This document shows, piece by piece, positions 1 to 12,261 of a stretch of 64,000 bases of DNA. Below the pieces are notes generated by a model. It ran no database searches. It saw only the letters and a list, made by a program, of their open reading frames with translations, and was not told the origin of the DNA. The stretch lies in the NCBI GenBank assembly GCA_963920665.1, contig OY987269.1, positions 2,978,501 to 3,042,500 of the forward strand, given 5' to 3'. The stretch comes from Straminergon stramineum. Taxonomy: Eukaryota > Streptophyta > Bryopsida > Hypnales > Calliergonaceae. The translations under genes were made by a program, and so were the position numbers. Numbering within the stretch: the first letter of the stretch is position 1; every line of letters begins with the position of its first letter.

Positions 1-356
1 ATTTCTTCAGAATCTGACTATGCATGAGGCAGTTTTTGATATTCCCATCAGGGAAGGTCTTTACTGCAGAGGAAACTGTCGTCGGAGTACAGTCAGCTAC
101 TCAGCTCTCTCCCACCCATCGAAACATTGTCCTTTTTTTTCCTGCCATGCCCTCAGTCTGTACAGATTCTTGTTCTGAATAGTTTAATTCGTGTCCACTG
201 TTAATGTCAACGCCTTCTAATCAAAATTTTCTATGAACACGCCATCCCATTTGGCAATAAATCCCAGTCCTCGAGCTTCGCACCTTGCGTACAGGTTGCA
301 TCCGCACCTCTGAATCTCAAATTCCTTACACCAGCTTCATGACCATCCAAACTGAA

Positions 357-1150
357 GGTTCGCACAATGCGTAGAGCTTTCAAACTCTGAAGCCCAAATG
401 TACGGAGGCAGATCAAAACGTTGTCGACCGGGAAAATCCCAGCTTCAACAGCTCTCCCAATGCTTCGCGACGCACAGTGCGTTCAGCTTGCAACGACACT
501 CTCGTGATCAACGAACATTTCTTACAACAGCTTCAGTGAGTACCCAAACTGTTGCTTCGCAGAATGGATTCAGCTTCCAAAAATAAGTAACTAGCCGAAA
601 GCAGAGCTACAAATTGTCGAAGGCAAAGAAGCTGCTTCAGTAACTCACCAGTAAGTTGCTTCGCACGATGCGTACACCTTCCAGAAAACGAACCAACTAT
701 TCAAAACGCCGCCACAAGCGAACGCACAGCTTCAACAAATAAACTCCCAATGAGTTGAGCACTGCGCGGGTGCGTACAGCTGCCACCGGCACTTATGTAC
801 ATACCTCACCTGCCTGCAACAATCTTTGAGTAATTCCCGAAACGTTGATTCGTGCAGCTTGAGATAACCATGACTGAAACTAAGGCGTCGCCAATAGCGA
901 ACACACAGCTTCAACAGATTCCCACGGAATCGCAGTGGGAGTTACCAGCTTCAGTGATTCCCCAAACCGTTGCTTCGCACAATGCGTACAGCTTCCAAAG
1001 TGATTCTCTGAACCGTTGCTCCGCACAGTACGTACAGCTTCCGAAACGTATGGCCAAACCAATTCCACAACTCAAGACGTCGCCAACAGAGAAAATTCAG
1101 CTTCAACACCCTCCCAAAGAGTTGCTTCGCACAGTGCGTACAGCTTCCGG
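357..1150. repeat. Degenerate tandem array, about 100-bp period, 9 units
   Basis: A core close to GTTGCTTCGCACAATGCGTA followed by CAGCTTCC recurs at about 357, 461, 551, 655, 753, 843, 969, 1015 and 1121. Spacings are 104, 90, 104, 98, 90, 126, 46 and 106 bp. A second conserved word (CAGCTTCAACA) precedes the core in several units. The core contains a short interrupted palindrome, CGCA-3 nt-TGCG. Units are diverged but clearly related. The array lies just beyond the 3' end of rbcS. The short open frames here are products of the repeat and are not taken as genes. Bases 1-356 show nothing recognisable. Confidence 0.8.
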
Positions 1151-1341
1151 AACTTGCGACCATTCACAAAAGCGGCCAAAAACAGACACAACTTCAGAGT
1201 ACACTCTCCGAATGCGCCACATGTGCATTTCAAGTCTCCTATTTGATTTCAAATCGAATGATCCAAGCTTCCAACAATGAGTGCCCATGGAATCGCTCTG
1301 ACTGACTACAACTGGGCAGTAGTCATATAGTCAACAAATAT

Positions 1342-2064
1342 CTAGACTACGGGTACGCCGACCAAGAATCCGACGATCTGCACCTGCTTCACGTTGTCGA
1401 ATCCCATGACGCGCACGTAGCAGTGCGGGTACGCTTTCTTGCATTCGTCGATCTCGCGCAGCACCTGCGAGGCGTCGCTGCAGCCGAACATGGGCAGCTT
1501 CCACATGGTCCAGTAGCGCCCGTCGTAGTAGCCGGGGCTTTTGTTGTTTGTGCGCGACACGACGCCCACAGGGTCGAATTCCAAGCAGGGAATGAGCTTC
1601 TGCTGGATCATATAGTCCACCTGCTTGGCAATGGCGTCGTTGGACAGAGCAGGCAAGTAGGACAGCGTCTCGAAATGAATGTTGTTGGTGGGGTCCCACA
1701 CCTACACAATTAACAACATTTCCAGCATCGTCAAAAACCACCACAAACCAATATCTCCCAAAAAACCTAAACCCATAGACAGAAACCCATCGTCAGAAAC
1801 TCATCGTCAGAAACTCATCGTCATCAAGCAAGGGGATACATCATCCTAAAGTCCTAAAAACCCTACGAAGAAACACACCTGCATACAGTGCACGCGGCTG
1901 CCGTTCTGGACCGACAAGCTCTGTCTGTTGGACGAAAAGAGAGTGTTCCTCTTGAGACCGGAGAAGGCCTTCACGGTGGTAGACTCAGAAGCTCCCACGC
2001 TGGAAGAAGCTGCAGCAAAGGCAGCGGGCGCCGCCACAGTGGAAGCGGCAACGATGGACGCCAT
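1342..2064 (-). CDS. rbcS: Ribulose bisphosphate carboxylase small subunit, chloroplast precursor
   Basis: This encodes the nuclear small subunit of Rubisco, imported into the chloroplast to form the L8S8 holoenzyme for CO2 fixation. There are two exons: 2064-1879 (62 codons) and 1701-1342 (119 codons plus TAG), with a GT-AG intron of 177 bp. The protein is 181 aa. Residues 1-60 are a typical transit peptide (Ala/Ser/Val-rich, few acidic residues, ending HC before MQVW). The mature part contains the hallmark [20 protein letters not shown] region and [17 protein letters not shown]. The intron falls after the second mature codon (MQ/VW), a position conserved in land-plant rbcS genes; the second intron of dicots is absent. 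Length and motifs match an intact, functional gene. I chose the ATG giving MASIVAAS, because the upstream in-frame extension lacks transit-peptide character. The C-terminus ends GVPVV. Confidence 0.97.
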
Positions 2065-2510
2065 GGCGACAAGTCGAAATTGGTCAGCACTGTGATGGGA
2101 ATAACAGACAGATGGTGGGTGGAGGATGCCCTGTGGGCAGACGGGGGTCTTAAGGTGGAGCAAGGGAGGCTGGGAGCCACTCATCAAATTGAATGGATGG
2201 GCTCAGAGATAAGAGACAATTGAACTATCTTACTGTAAGTTCAGTCGTTTTGCTTAAGCACGCTTTGGGAAAATATCTGCCCTTTTTCGAAGAAACCAGA
2301 AGATTTCTGAAGATATTAAGCTTCACTGTAGCAAAATCTGCATGCCGGGCATGAGCTTGTGGGCCAAGGCGCCCTGGTGAAAAGAACTTGAAAAAGCGGG
2401 TTTGTCACTTTTCTGCAGGGTGAATTAGGGCTACTATTAGGGCTACTAGGTCCACCTATTCTTCATTTGCTTTCCAAAAAATTGACAGAAAAAAACAGTA
2501 CCGCAGTGCA

Positions 2511-2580
2511 CCACGTGGAGATGGGCAAAGTGTCATTGTCATGCAACTGGCCTTACCCACTATGACTTAGTAAGCTTATC
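2511..2580 (-). promoter_or_regulatory. G-box plus I-box upstream of rbcS
   Basis: A palindromic G-box CCACGTGG lies at 2511-2518, and an I-box GATAAG (minus strand) lies at 2575-2580. They are 448-517 bp upstream of the rbcS ATG. Paired I-box and G-box elements are the classic light-responsive module of rbcS promoters. The same CACGTGG also reads as an ABRE core toward the divergent OBAP1 gene, whose start is about 450 bp away on the other side. Both motif sequences are seen directly; function is inferred. The rest of 2065-2970 holds no further feature I can name, and no convincing TATA box was found. Confidence 0.45.
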
Positions 2581-2970
2581 GTCTCTCTCATTTCCATCGC
2601 CATTTCTAACATCAAATCGTTGGCATCCGTGTGCGCATTTCTTCTGGCCCATTCTAATCTGAGTCCCCCCAAAATGACTACGACGTAGTTTGAATGTGTG
2701 AGATAGTGTAACAAGTTTGCAGGATATTCCAGATTTTGTTAGAGACGATCATGTCAATGAGGTTTTAGGGTTTGACGTTTTTCTTATTGCTGTGATCTTT
2801 TGTTGATGATAATTTTGGTTTTGGATTTAGAGCTTGCAAGTTCGCCAATCCATGTCCTCTTTGCATGCAGCTGTGGATTCTCAACTGAGGGGAAGGTGTG
2901 AGGTACTGCTACTTGCTCGTGTGGGCGACAAGGGTTTAGCCATTTGGAAGTGAGTCTTTTGGGTGTAGGG

Positions 2971-4906
2971 ATGACGACTACCAGTGAGAGAAATCCGGGA
3001 GCTATGGCGACCACGGCTGAAGATGTGCCCGGAGGACCTAAAACACTGACATCGAAAGTTATAGGGTGTGCTGCGGGCATGGTGCAAGATCTCACTCCCG
3101 TCAAACAGTTCCAGGAGGTAGGCCTGTCTCAGTCTTCTTTCATGTGTAATTTTCTTTTTTCAGAAAGAGAATATCCTTTTTTTGCTGGATTCAGTAAAGC
3201 AATTTCCCAGCGTGAAGATCTGGAAAGGTTACATGCTATTTCGTTTTAAAGTATGGTTAACTAATTACTTCAAGCATAACTAAATGTGTAATGTTACAGG
3301 GGTTGGTAGAAAACAGTCAATGCACGATCGCTAGTCGTGATTTTCTCCAAACAAGCTAGCATAACCTAGTGTGTAATGTGACATTGGTTTGCAACTTTCG
3401 GCCCAGTTTGATCTGATTGTGGGAAATTGAGGGGTGGGTACAGCATGTGTGCACTTGGGCAATCTTCAGTCACGACATGAGCCGCAAAATCGAGACACAT
3501 CACTACGTAGCTCGTCTCAATGAAGACTTCCTGCAGTGTGCTGTTTACGATTCAGATGCCTCGAATGCTCGATTGATTGGTATTCTTCTCCACATTTTGA
3601 AATGCTGTAATTTCTGTTCTGTGACCACCTAATGACTCCATGTTCTCTTCAGTAAAGTCCTTGACCACGGAACGCAGATGGGTGCAATATTGAGGGTGGT
3701 TTTCGGCTTCAATTCTTGCCGACCTCATGCGTTCTGATTTTGGTAAAATGGATGCAGGAGTTGAGTATGTCATTTCTGAGAAATTGTTTGGTTCACTGCC
3801 GGATGAAGAGAAGCAGCTGTGGCATACTCATTTTTATGAGGTCTGTTTTCCCTTTTGTAAAGGAACCAATTCTGAAGTTTGGTGTTTCCATCTTAGAAGA
3901 CGGAAACTAGCATGGCTGACTATCAAGAAACTGGCACGGGCCAATACATGATTTCCCTTGGCAGTTGTCATAAGCCGAGGTCTTCTTAAAATGAGGTGGT
4001 TGTTTCGGCTATAAATTGGGCCTGAACAAGAATAGGGATGGATTGTTGGTGGTTGATTACAGATCAATGATGGCCTGTGGGTGCAACCAGGAGTGCCAGA
4101 ACTCGTGCAGCAGCAGGAGCTGAAGAAATTGGCCAAAACCTACGGGAAATTTTGGTGCACCTGGCAGTTTGATAGAGGTATGTTTTCATTTGAGCTCAAC
4201 TATAATGCAGCCCGTTCCTAGATTGGCCGTAACCTAACATTGGGTATGGAGACCGTGGTTACATCTCATAACCCTATTCCTGTCGACATCAATGCCAATG
4301 TGGTGCACTGTGAGTGGATATGCATAGAGATATCCAAATTCATAATCTTATACTTTTGGGCATTTCGGTGTCCTTATGAGACCCTTGATTGAGCATGATG
4401 AGGTGGGGTCTAGTTGAGAGCCTCTTTATGGAAGTAATATCCCTTTGCCATTCCCGCGGCTCAGCATGTTATTCCTTATAACAAGTCTCTGCTTTCAAGT
4501 TGTCTAGTCCGTAATCGGCTATCCCACTCTCTGAATTCTCTCCACTTGTCTGTGTTGGAGTATCACGTTGCGCAAGAACCCATTCCAGAGTCTTAGGAAG
4601 TTCAAATTGCTGCCGCTTGGCTTCTAACACGACTCGTTGATGAGCGTAGGTGATAGACTGCCCCTTGGGCCCCCCGCTCTGATGATGTCTCCCCAGAATG
4701 CGGAGCCAGGGCGCATTCCTGACGAAATGGTGAAACAGAGGGATGCGAAATACGACATCTCCACTGGCCACCGAGCTGAGAAACGGGAGAATATCGAAGG
4801 CCCCAAGCCTTCCCGCCCACTCGCTGACCAATGGATGACCACCGGCCATGGCTGGCTGTCGACCTCAAAGAAGTGCCCATGTCTCTTGGTGGAAGCACAC
4901 CCTTAG
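2971..4906 (+). CDS. Oil-body-associated protein 1-like (DUF1264)
   Basis: This belongs to the plant OBAP1/DUF1264 family, small proteins associated with lipid bodies and linked in seed plants to oil-body stability. Five exons with GT-AG introns keep phase: 2971-3117, 3444-3579, 3758-3840, 4063-4177 and 4650-4906, giving 245 aa, the usual family length. Recognisable blocks are [15 protein letters not shown] (exon 1/2 junction), [20 protein letters not shown] (exon 2), [12 protein letters not shown] (exon 3), [15 protein letters not shown] and [14 protein letters not shown] (exon 4), and [15 protein letters not shown] (exon 5). The first ATG ([15 protein letters not shown]) is used; the ATG at 3004 has a better context and may be the real start. 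The exon-5 acceptor is TGATGAGCGTAG. No truncation or broken residue is seen. It is divergent from rbcS. Confidence 0.93.
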
Positions 4907-4979
4907 CCACCTTGGACGCCGCTGCAGCCGTCGGTCAACGTCAGCCTTGAGACAACCTGCTTCTCTTGCATCACTTTGG

Positions 4980-5405
4980 AAACAAATGTGATGGAAATGC
5001 TCTGTTTCAGAGAATGGTGAATTCCGTGCTCAACACTTTTTTGTGGCATCAGAGAGTGTCTATGACTTTATGTAGAGAATGCATAGGGTGGATGATGAGT
5101 GAGGAAATAGTGCAGCAAGATGACAATCTTTTCATGAAGAGAAGCTACATTCTATCTCTTGGGAATGTTCCAGTTTTGGGAGTTAGAAACGATGTGTGAT
5201 AGAACTGCCTTTTTCAGTGTATAGTCAATTCCATATCCACAGGTCCGGGGCATCACAAGTGTTTCAAACATGTTGTGACGCATTGCTGTTGACCATATAT
5301 ATATACGGCGGATTAGGAGTGAACAACAGTGGAGCACCACTGAGGATCTTCCATGAGAAGGTGCATCCTATTCCATGGGAATGGTCCAGTTTTGACGTAG
5401 TTTAT
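4980..5405. repeat. Imperfect tandem duplication (~215 bp) downstream of OBAP1
   Basis: Two diverged units, about 4980-5190 and 5195-5405, share ordered words. Examples are a GTCAATTCC-type start, a GTGGATGATGAGTG/GCGGATTAGGAGTG block, and GGGAATG(T/G)TCCAGTTTTG near the end. A third, weaker copy of the middle block lies near 6640-6720. No protein is recognised in it. Confidence 0.5.
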
Positions 5406-5622
5406 AGTGACCGTGAATTTCAATGTGAATCTCTTCCAATACGGTATGTGATGAAAATATTCTTCACAGTGCAAGGTAACAGCTCTAATTTCATCTTCGT
5501 TGCAAAACCAACTCTTACAGATTCTTGCCTTAAACAGCATTTGAGAACCTAGGGTTGATTTGGGGTACAACTATAATCAACACTTTGAAAATTCATAGAA
5601 ATTTCAATTAGTGCCCAAACAA

Positions 5623-6201
5623 TATAAGGTAAAACAACCCATTACGGACCAAATGGGGGGTTTTCCCTCGTCATTTCTGAAATTTTCTAGAGAAAGTCAA
5701 GTGATAGAAATGGCAAGAGCATTTGAAACTATATTTTTTCGACAAAGTATGCATTTGTTATGAATTTTTGAAGTGTTCAGCCCATCACATTGTAAAAGAG
5801 TCTGTAGATTACCCCAAAACCAACAAAAATTGATCCATAACACTCATTTTACTCACCTATAGTAGTTACAATATTTTTTAACACAGAAGACTTGAAAAAG
5901 GCACTTCCTACAATGAACTAACACTAAAAAACTAAAAACTCTGCCCCTGTGTCAGGTCTCCGGCCAGGCCACTTGTGGCTGGCTGGTATGTATCTTTCCC
6001 GTGCAATGAAATTCTGTTTCATTTGTGTCAAAAAAACCAAAAAAACTGAAAGTTCCTATTGCCGTCACTAAATACTCCATTTGAGTTACTTAAGACATTG
6101 AATGTGGCCCAAATCTCAATAATTAAAAGAAAACCATAATGGAGTCATTCTTAGGAATCCGCAATGGATAAAAGGTTCGTAATGGTTTGTTTTACTTTAC
6201 A
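5623..6201 (+). mobile_element. Family J TIR element, copy 1 (MITE-like)
   Basis: The element is bounded by inverted termini reading approximately TAAGGTAAAACAACCCATTA at the left and, as reverse complement, TAAAGTAAAACAAACCATTA at the right. It has no coding capacity. It is homologous, in inverted orientation, to 15119-15581 and in the same orientation to the diverged copy 28841-29400. About 100 bp near 5942-6040 are absent from copy 2 and may be a later insertion. The transposon superfamily is not clear. Confidence 0.7.
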
Positions 6202-7359
6202 TGCAGAGAGAATTTAAAATTATTTTTGAGTTGCTAACAAGTCCCCCAAAATGTAAGACAATTTAATATTAGGAACTATATTTTCAAGCTTATTTGAATG
6301 CTTTTAGGTGGAGTTACTTTATTCGGTAGTTTAAGCATAAGCATAGTGTTCCTAATAAGGATGGTTAGGCTAAAAAGAGAATTGATGTTTTGCAATAGTA
6401 CAATAGTTGAAGATCTAGAAGTTTACTCATGCTATTTTGGATGGTCATAAGTATAAAATAAAAAATCCACAACTTTAATCTTTTTGATAATTATGATATA
6501 TATATATCATTGCAAAGTCAAAGGAATTATACAACTATGTTGGTTAATACCAAATCCAAACAAAAAACTTTGTAACTTCATGAATGTCTTAGACATGATT
6601 GTTGTGATGAATGATTGAATGTATAGTTGCACACATGCTATATATGGTGGATTAGAAGTGAGAAAAAAATCAACTGTATTAGAATTGGAATTCTTTCATT
6701 AGAAAAGCCACCTAGCATTTTGTATGAATGTCTAACTACAAAATAGTTTAACTCATAGTGCATTTTTAACCTTAATACTTAATAGTATGTATTTTAAAAT
6801 GTCATGGACATTCACCTTTCATAAACCTTGGATAACTTTTGTCTACCTTTTTTGAAATTTGTAGATGCCAAACCTTCTTTTAATGATAGGTACATCAACC
6901 TAGTATTGTAGGGGACTCTTATTACCTATAATATTGGTGTGCCTTCTTAAAACCTTTAAGTAGTTCTTCTAGACTAGATATGTGGCTTCTTGAAGTCTTC
7001 TCTTAACCCCTATGATTTTTGAGTGCTTCCTCATGCATCCTAGTTTTCTTTGAAGAAATTTCAAGATGTAGTAATAGTATATATTGAAGGCAACATGTGG
7101 AAGCTTCAATCTTACCAACACAAATCTTGGATACCCTTATACTTTGTTTTTCAATCTATGAAGTTTATATTATCCTTATACCTTTCCACTCTTATTCTTT
7201 CTACTCTAGATAAGTCTTCTTGTTCAGTATGTTGTGAACTAGCAATACCCACTATACTCAACTTTCTATTGTTAAAGGGTCTTTAGTACTCTAAGAGTAA
7301 CATGTGGTTACATTGAAGGTACATTGTAACTAGATTTGTATTTACACATCTTTAATATG
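6202..7359. other. AT-rich intergenic sequence without gene
   Basis: This is AT-rich sequence with no conserved protein and no element termini that I can define. The one small open frame (7050-7286) shows no family resemblance. Confidence 0.6.
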
Positions 7360-7504
7360 TACTCCCTTTGTCTCCAAATGATCTTTCTATTGGCCTTAAT
7401 TTTTCTTCTCGTTACAATATAAAATAGGTTTAAAAAATATTGTTTTAATCCCTAATCGAGAACATTTTGTCCAACATGAAGATCATTTGGAGACAAAGGG
7501 AGTA
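7360..7504. mobile_element. Stowaway-like MITE (Tc1/mariner type)
   Basis: The termini CTCCCTTTGTCTCCAAATGA and its complement at the right end form near-perfect 24-bp inverted repeats, flanked by TA on both sides (7360-7361 and 7503-7504). The total is 145 bp including the TA target duplication. The CTCCCT start, TA target and size are the Stowaway signature known from plants. It has no coding capacity. Sequence 7505-8803 beyond it is AT-rich with no recognisable gene. Confidence 0.9.
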
Positions 7505-8803
7505 ATATATATTAATAAATAATTAAGATGATACATGAAATTATTAAGATTACTTGTAAAATTGTATTTTTGCAATCTTCTTGATTTAGGTGCCTTCATG
7601 AGTTTGGGATCTTCTTTGTTTAGGACATTGTTACCTTACTTTTTATACTTAAAATAGGTACAAATGCAAGTCTTGAGTCCCTTCATATCTTCTTGAATGT
7701 TCTTAGATTACTAGTTCTTAGACTACCAATATTTCTAAATTATAAAAGTTGAAGGGCTTTATTACTCATTTTTATCATTCATCAACATTTATAAAAGTAA
7801 TTCAAAAGTTCACCTCACAATATATTTTTTTAAATGAAGTATTTAAAGTAGATTTTTAATTAATATTTCAATCTGTAAGAATTTCCTTTACTATATTATG
7901 GAAAAAATTTGTAATTTCATCACATGATTGTCAAATTTTCTCACATCCCCTGCTAAAGAATCTCAAGGATTTTGTATTACTGTTTGAAGCTCAAATCAAT
8001 TTTATGAAGAATTTTTTTTCAATTCTAAACAAGTCTTATTTGAATTTTAATAAATTGAAATGTGATTTTTAACACAGTATAAAACATGTTCAATGAGAAG
8101 TTCAAACATCTCTAGACACTATTTTATCCATTATTTATAGTGGATTTTGAAATGTGAGGACTTTTGAGAGCTATGATTGCCTCATATAGTTGCAACCTCC
8201 AAGTCAACAAATTGTGATTGGTACCATCCAAGGGGCCTTGGTGAGTTATGTATATAGAGTTTGCATGGATTCATTTTGAAAAAAATTGGTTTAAAATTAG
8301 AGAAGTAAAAAAAATCAAGATTAAGTTCCTTCAAAACTTTTTAACCCTATATATATTTTTTAGAAGTAGGATATGGTTACATAATCAACCATTGAAATAT
8401 TGACACATGGCATTATGAGTCAAAACTAGTTAAAAACAATTGTAATATAGGAGATTTTATTCAAGCTAAAATAAAAGGAATTGGTCATGGACTACGAAAA
8501 AAAATTGCACAAACTATAACAAAGAAATTGAGCACAAGTTAGGTTGCTAGACTAGTAACAATGACACAAAACAAAACTAATTAACAATTAAAGTGTGCAT
8601 GCTTAATGTTTTAATTCTATATTATAAATATTGTTGATTTGATCATTTCTAATTATAGTTTTAAATAAAAATGAAAAACAAAAAAATAATATTTAGAATA
8701 AAATAATTATTGTTCGTATCTACTACTTTAGTATGGATTTGCATTCCAAAATATTGATTAACCTATAGAGTATTGGCATCTACTAAAGGAATTTTGTATG
8801 TCT

Positions 8804-9392
8804 TTAACCCCTATTTAAGCACTATGACGTCCATTTTCTGAACAATGAAGAGATTGAAACTCAAGTTTCATCCTACTTCTTACTTAAATGAAAGTTATTT
8901 TAATTTGTGGAGATACTTTATGAAGTTGTTGTCCTTTCTAAAGGTTGGATTTGGTGTTACTATAGTCCATATTTTTCTAAAAATTACTAATGTGCAAGTA
9001 TGTCAAATGGTTGACCAAGCCCAAATTGCATTGACTCTAGTTCAAAATTGGATTTGCCAAAATGAGGTCATAGATTTTGAAAACACAAAATTTTAAAAAA
9101 TCACTATGTCAAGAAAACCTCATTTCAATTCCATTCCAACAAATTTTACTCAAAAAATGATAATATTTTGCTTGTAATTGAATTTAGAGGGAATTTTGAA
9201 TTGATTTTTCAAACTTTATAAAAAAATACTAGTGATAGCACTGGTGGATCTGACTCTATAGATGGAATCTAAAACTCACATATTACAACTTTTTTTGTAT
9301 ATTAATTCCAAAATATGCTTCCAAGTAGCACATTATAATGCTTTTTATCAAAACATAAATTTTGGAGATCACTTTGGACATTTAGGGATTAA
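8804..9392 (+). mobile_element. TTAA element, family A copy 1
   Basis: The element is bounded by TTAA at both ends, with termini CCCCTATTTAAGC on the left and, read outward, CCCTAAATGTCC on the right. Its interior matches four other copies in the window (25946-26497, 27010-27586 inverted, 43428-43999, 45525-45974). A shared inner block includes GGTTGGATTTGGTGTTACTA. It has no conserved coding sequence. TTAA target sites and C-run termini suggest piggyBac-type mobilisation. Confidence 0.75.
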
Positions 9393-12261
9393 TAGTTTAC
9401 AATAGGAACTATAGGAAATAAATGATGGACATCTAAATGTGTTGAAAAAAACATTTTTGTTTATTCTTCAATAATGTGACTAATATAGTGTAATGTGGTT
9501 TTTGCCTACTTGACAAAACCTAGGGAAATATAGTATAGGGGGGTAATTCCTAAAGAAAGGTAAATAAGTCTAACATTTGCGTGACTAAGGTCACTCGTTT
9601 CCATATTTTGGATATTTATCTACGTATTTTTAGGTTTGGTTCAAGAAATAACCCAAGGAAATACTTCAATGTCAATTTTTCACAGTCCAAATTCCCGATG
9701 CTATATTATAGACTCAATGGATGATGTCATAGTCTTGTCTAGTGTGTGTCTCATGTCAATTCTCAAGTCAATTTGTTAGGGGATCATCAATTTGTCTTTA
9801 TGCATACTCTAGCCACTTAATATTAATATTTTATAGATACTTATAAAATGGCATTTAATTTGCATATAAATTTAATCCTCTTTTCTTTCTCTCATCTATC
9901 TAAACCATATTAATTTAATTGCAATTTTTATTTCATAAAATAATTTTGTCCCCTAATTTCATGCAAACATAGACATTCAAAAGGAAGGATTGATTCTTTC
10001 CTCGGCTTGATCAATTCTTCACGTCAATTCATTTCACTTCATTCTCCCTTTATGGTCAATTCTTCCTTGAACTTGTATGTAGTTGAGTCAATTGGCCTTG
10101 TTATCAACCTATGGCCACATAGCCAAAAAACTAGACCTATCATAGTGCACAAGTCCGAATACTAAGCCCAATCGACTTTCCACCTACCGCAAGCTACACT
10201 ATCGACTTGACCAATACTACATTGTCAATTGGACCCTCTTCCATATCAAAGGCAAATCCCAACTACTAGATATGTTGTATGTGAAATTTGACATAACTAC
10301 AAATTTCAACTGTGAAACTTGATCATGGGATCATTTTAATATATATAACTTAATTTAATCCAAAACTTAGTTTATCAATTTGCTTCACAGGCTACCTCTG
10401 TTGCAACTGGACCTTGTCTATTAGGAACTGACTAGTAGAATCTAGCTAATACTCTATCAATTAAACTTAATTGGACACTTAGTCTCATACTATACCAACT
10501 TACTCAATTCGACAAACAACTGAAATCTGTTACCATCCAATAGACTACTCATTATTTTATATCCATTTGACGGACTTCACACATGCATTGACTTCATCCA
10601 AACATATATCGGCAATTCTCTAGCATCATAGCTTTGCAGTTAACTTGACATAGATAACAATTTTGCAATTGTTACAAACACACACTCATGGATACAATAT
10701 TTTAGAAATTTAATTCATAATAATTTAATACTAGAGTTGGACAACTTGATTTTTCATAAGACAGAATAATTCAATACTTCACACACACAACACCACACTA
10801 CTGAATTGACCAATGCTAATTGGATGAATTTCTCACATAGACATACATTGCGAATTGCTCATAGATTTAACACTTAACAATTTGATCATACCAACAAGTC
10901 AACAATTGGCATACAACCATTCATAAGTCAATTACATTAGACATCAACTAGTTAATACAATCTGCCTCACATTCCCACAGCTAAATGGACTCATACATCA
11001 TAGTACAAACTCTTCCACATTTAACAATTAATTATTTTAAGAATTCGTCAATTTACATCACGGTTCCTATCTAAATTCACAGCCAACGAGTCAAATGGAT
11101 TACTCAACCACTACTCATACAACCACATAGCTCAAAGATTATATTAGCCACACTTGGCAATTAATTAATTAATTTACTTGGTAATTTTATTACACAACTT
11201 CCATGCTTAAAATATACAATCAAATTGATGATATTCTTAGTCAATCACACAAGTTCAAGTACACAATCAATTAGCTTGTAATTCCAAACATGCATACAAG
11301 TATAAAGATCCAACAATAATCATGAATTCAAATATAAATTACCACTCGTCAATTAGACCATGGCACAATTATACAACTCCTCCAATTTCGACTTGACTAA
11401 TACTCCACAGTCCACCACCACAACACCATAGGCTAAATCACTAAGCCAAATAGACAAGTACAACTTACATAGTAAAACAATTCAACCATTACAAATTTGA
11501 GGCTTTAGAAATTTTACAAAACAAAATCACAAAAGTACAATGAGTCATACAACTTGGTATGAACAAAATAAAAATCAAATCAACCTATGGACTTGTAGTC
11601 CCAAAATTGGGAAGATGACTTTTTGTAGAGAGCTACAACTATTCAATTTGACTTTTAATTTTTATCAATTCGCCTTTCTTCAAATCTAAGCAAATCCACC
11701 CATTCAATTATGATGAAAGGATTATATTCCTAATTATCTTACTAATGGAAATGAGGCAAATTGACAACCCAATTTACACTTGAAAAATCAAATTGACACA
11801 ACATTCAAAAATTTACAATGCTACACATAGTCATTGAGTGCTTCATGATTTTTGTAGGAGGTTTTGAATTAGTTCATAGAGGGATAGGAAGGGGAAAAAA
11901 AATTGAAAACAATGAAGATCTTATGTTTGGATTCCTTTTAGGCACTAATTCAATTCACCTAAAATGACTTGAAGTCTATATTCCTCTTCCAATTAGGAAC
12001 AAAAGATTTCACCTCAAATTGTAGGATGGAAGAAAATGTTTTTCCATCTAATTTTTTTCAAAGTTGATTGAGTACATTTTCAATGAATAGTATTAGAAAT
12101 CCCCTCATTATGGTATTATTGACTTTTCTAAAGAAGATGTATAATCCACGGATCACCATTATAGAATGTATTTTAGCCATTTCTTGCTATTTTCTCCATT
12201 GATGTGAATTTTAGAAATAAATTATATTTTTGAATTTGAGTCCAACAAATGAAATGAACCC
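9393..12261. other. Gene-free interval, strongly G-poor on the plus strand
   Basis: No gene was found. From about 9.9 to 11.7 kb the plus strand is rich in A, C and T with few G, and words such as TCAATT, CAATT and ACTTGAC recur irregularly. I cannot define a repeat unit or element termini. Confidence 0.6.

Noticed and set aside
357..1150. CRISPR-like regular repeats
   Set aside because: Units are ~100 bp and degenerate, the genome is eukaryotic, and no cas genes are present.
852..1280. 142-codon and overlapping frames in the first kilobase
   Set aside because: They are generated by the tandem repeat array, and the peptides only echo the repeat.
8845..9096. 83-codon frame in family A copy 1
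   Set aside because: It is not preserved in the other family A copies, so there is no sign of coding selection.
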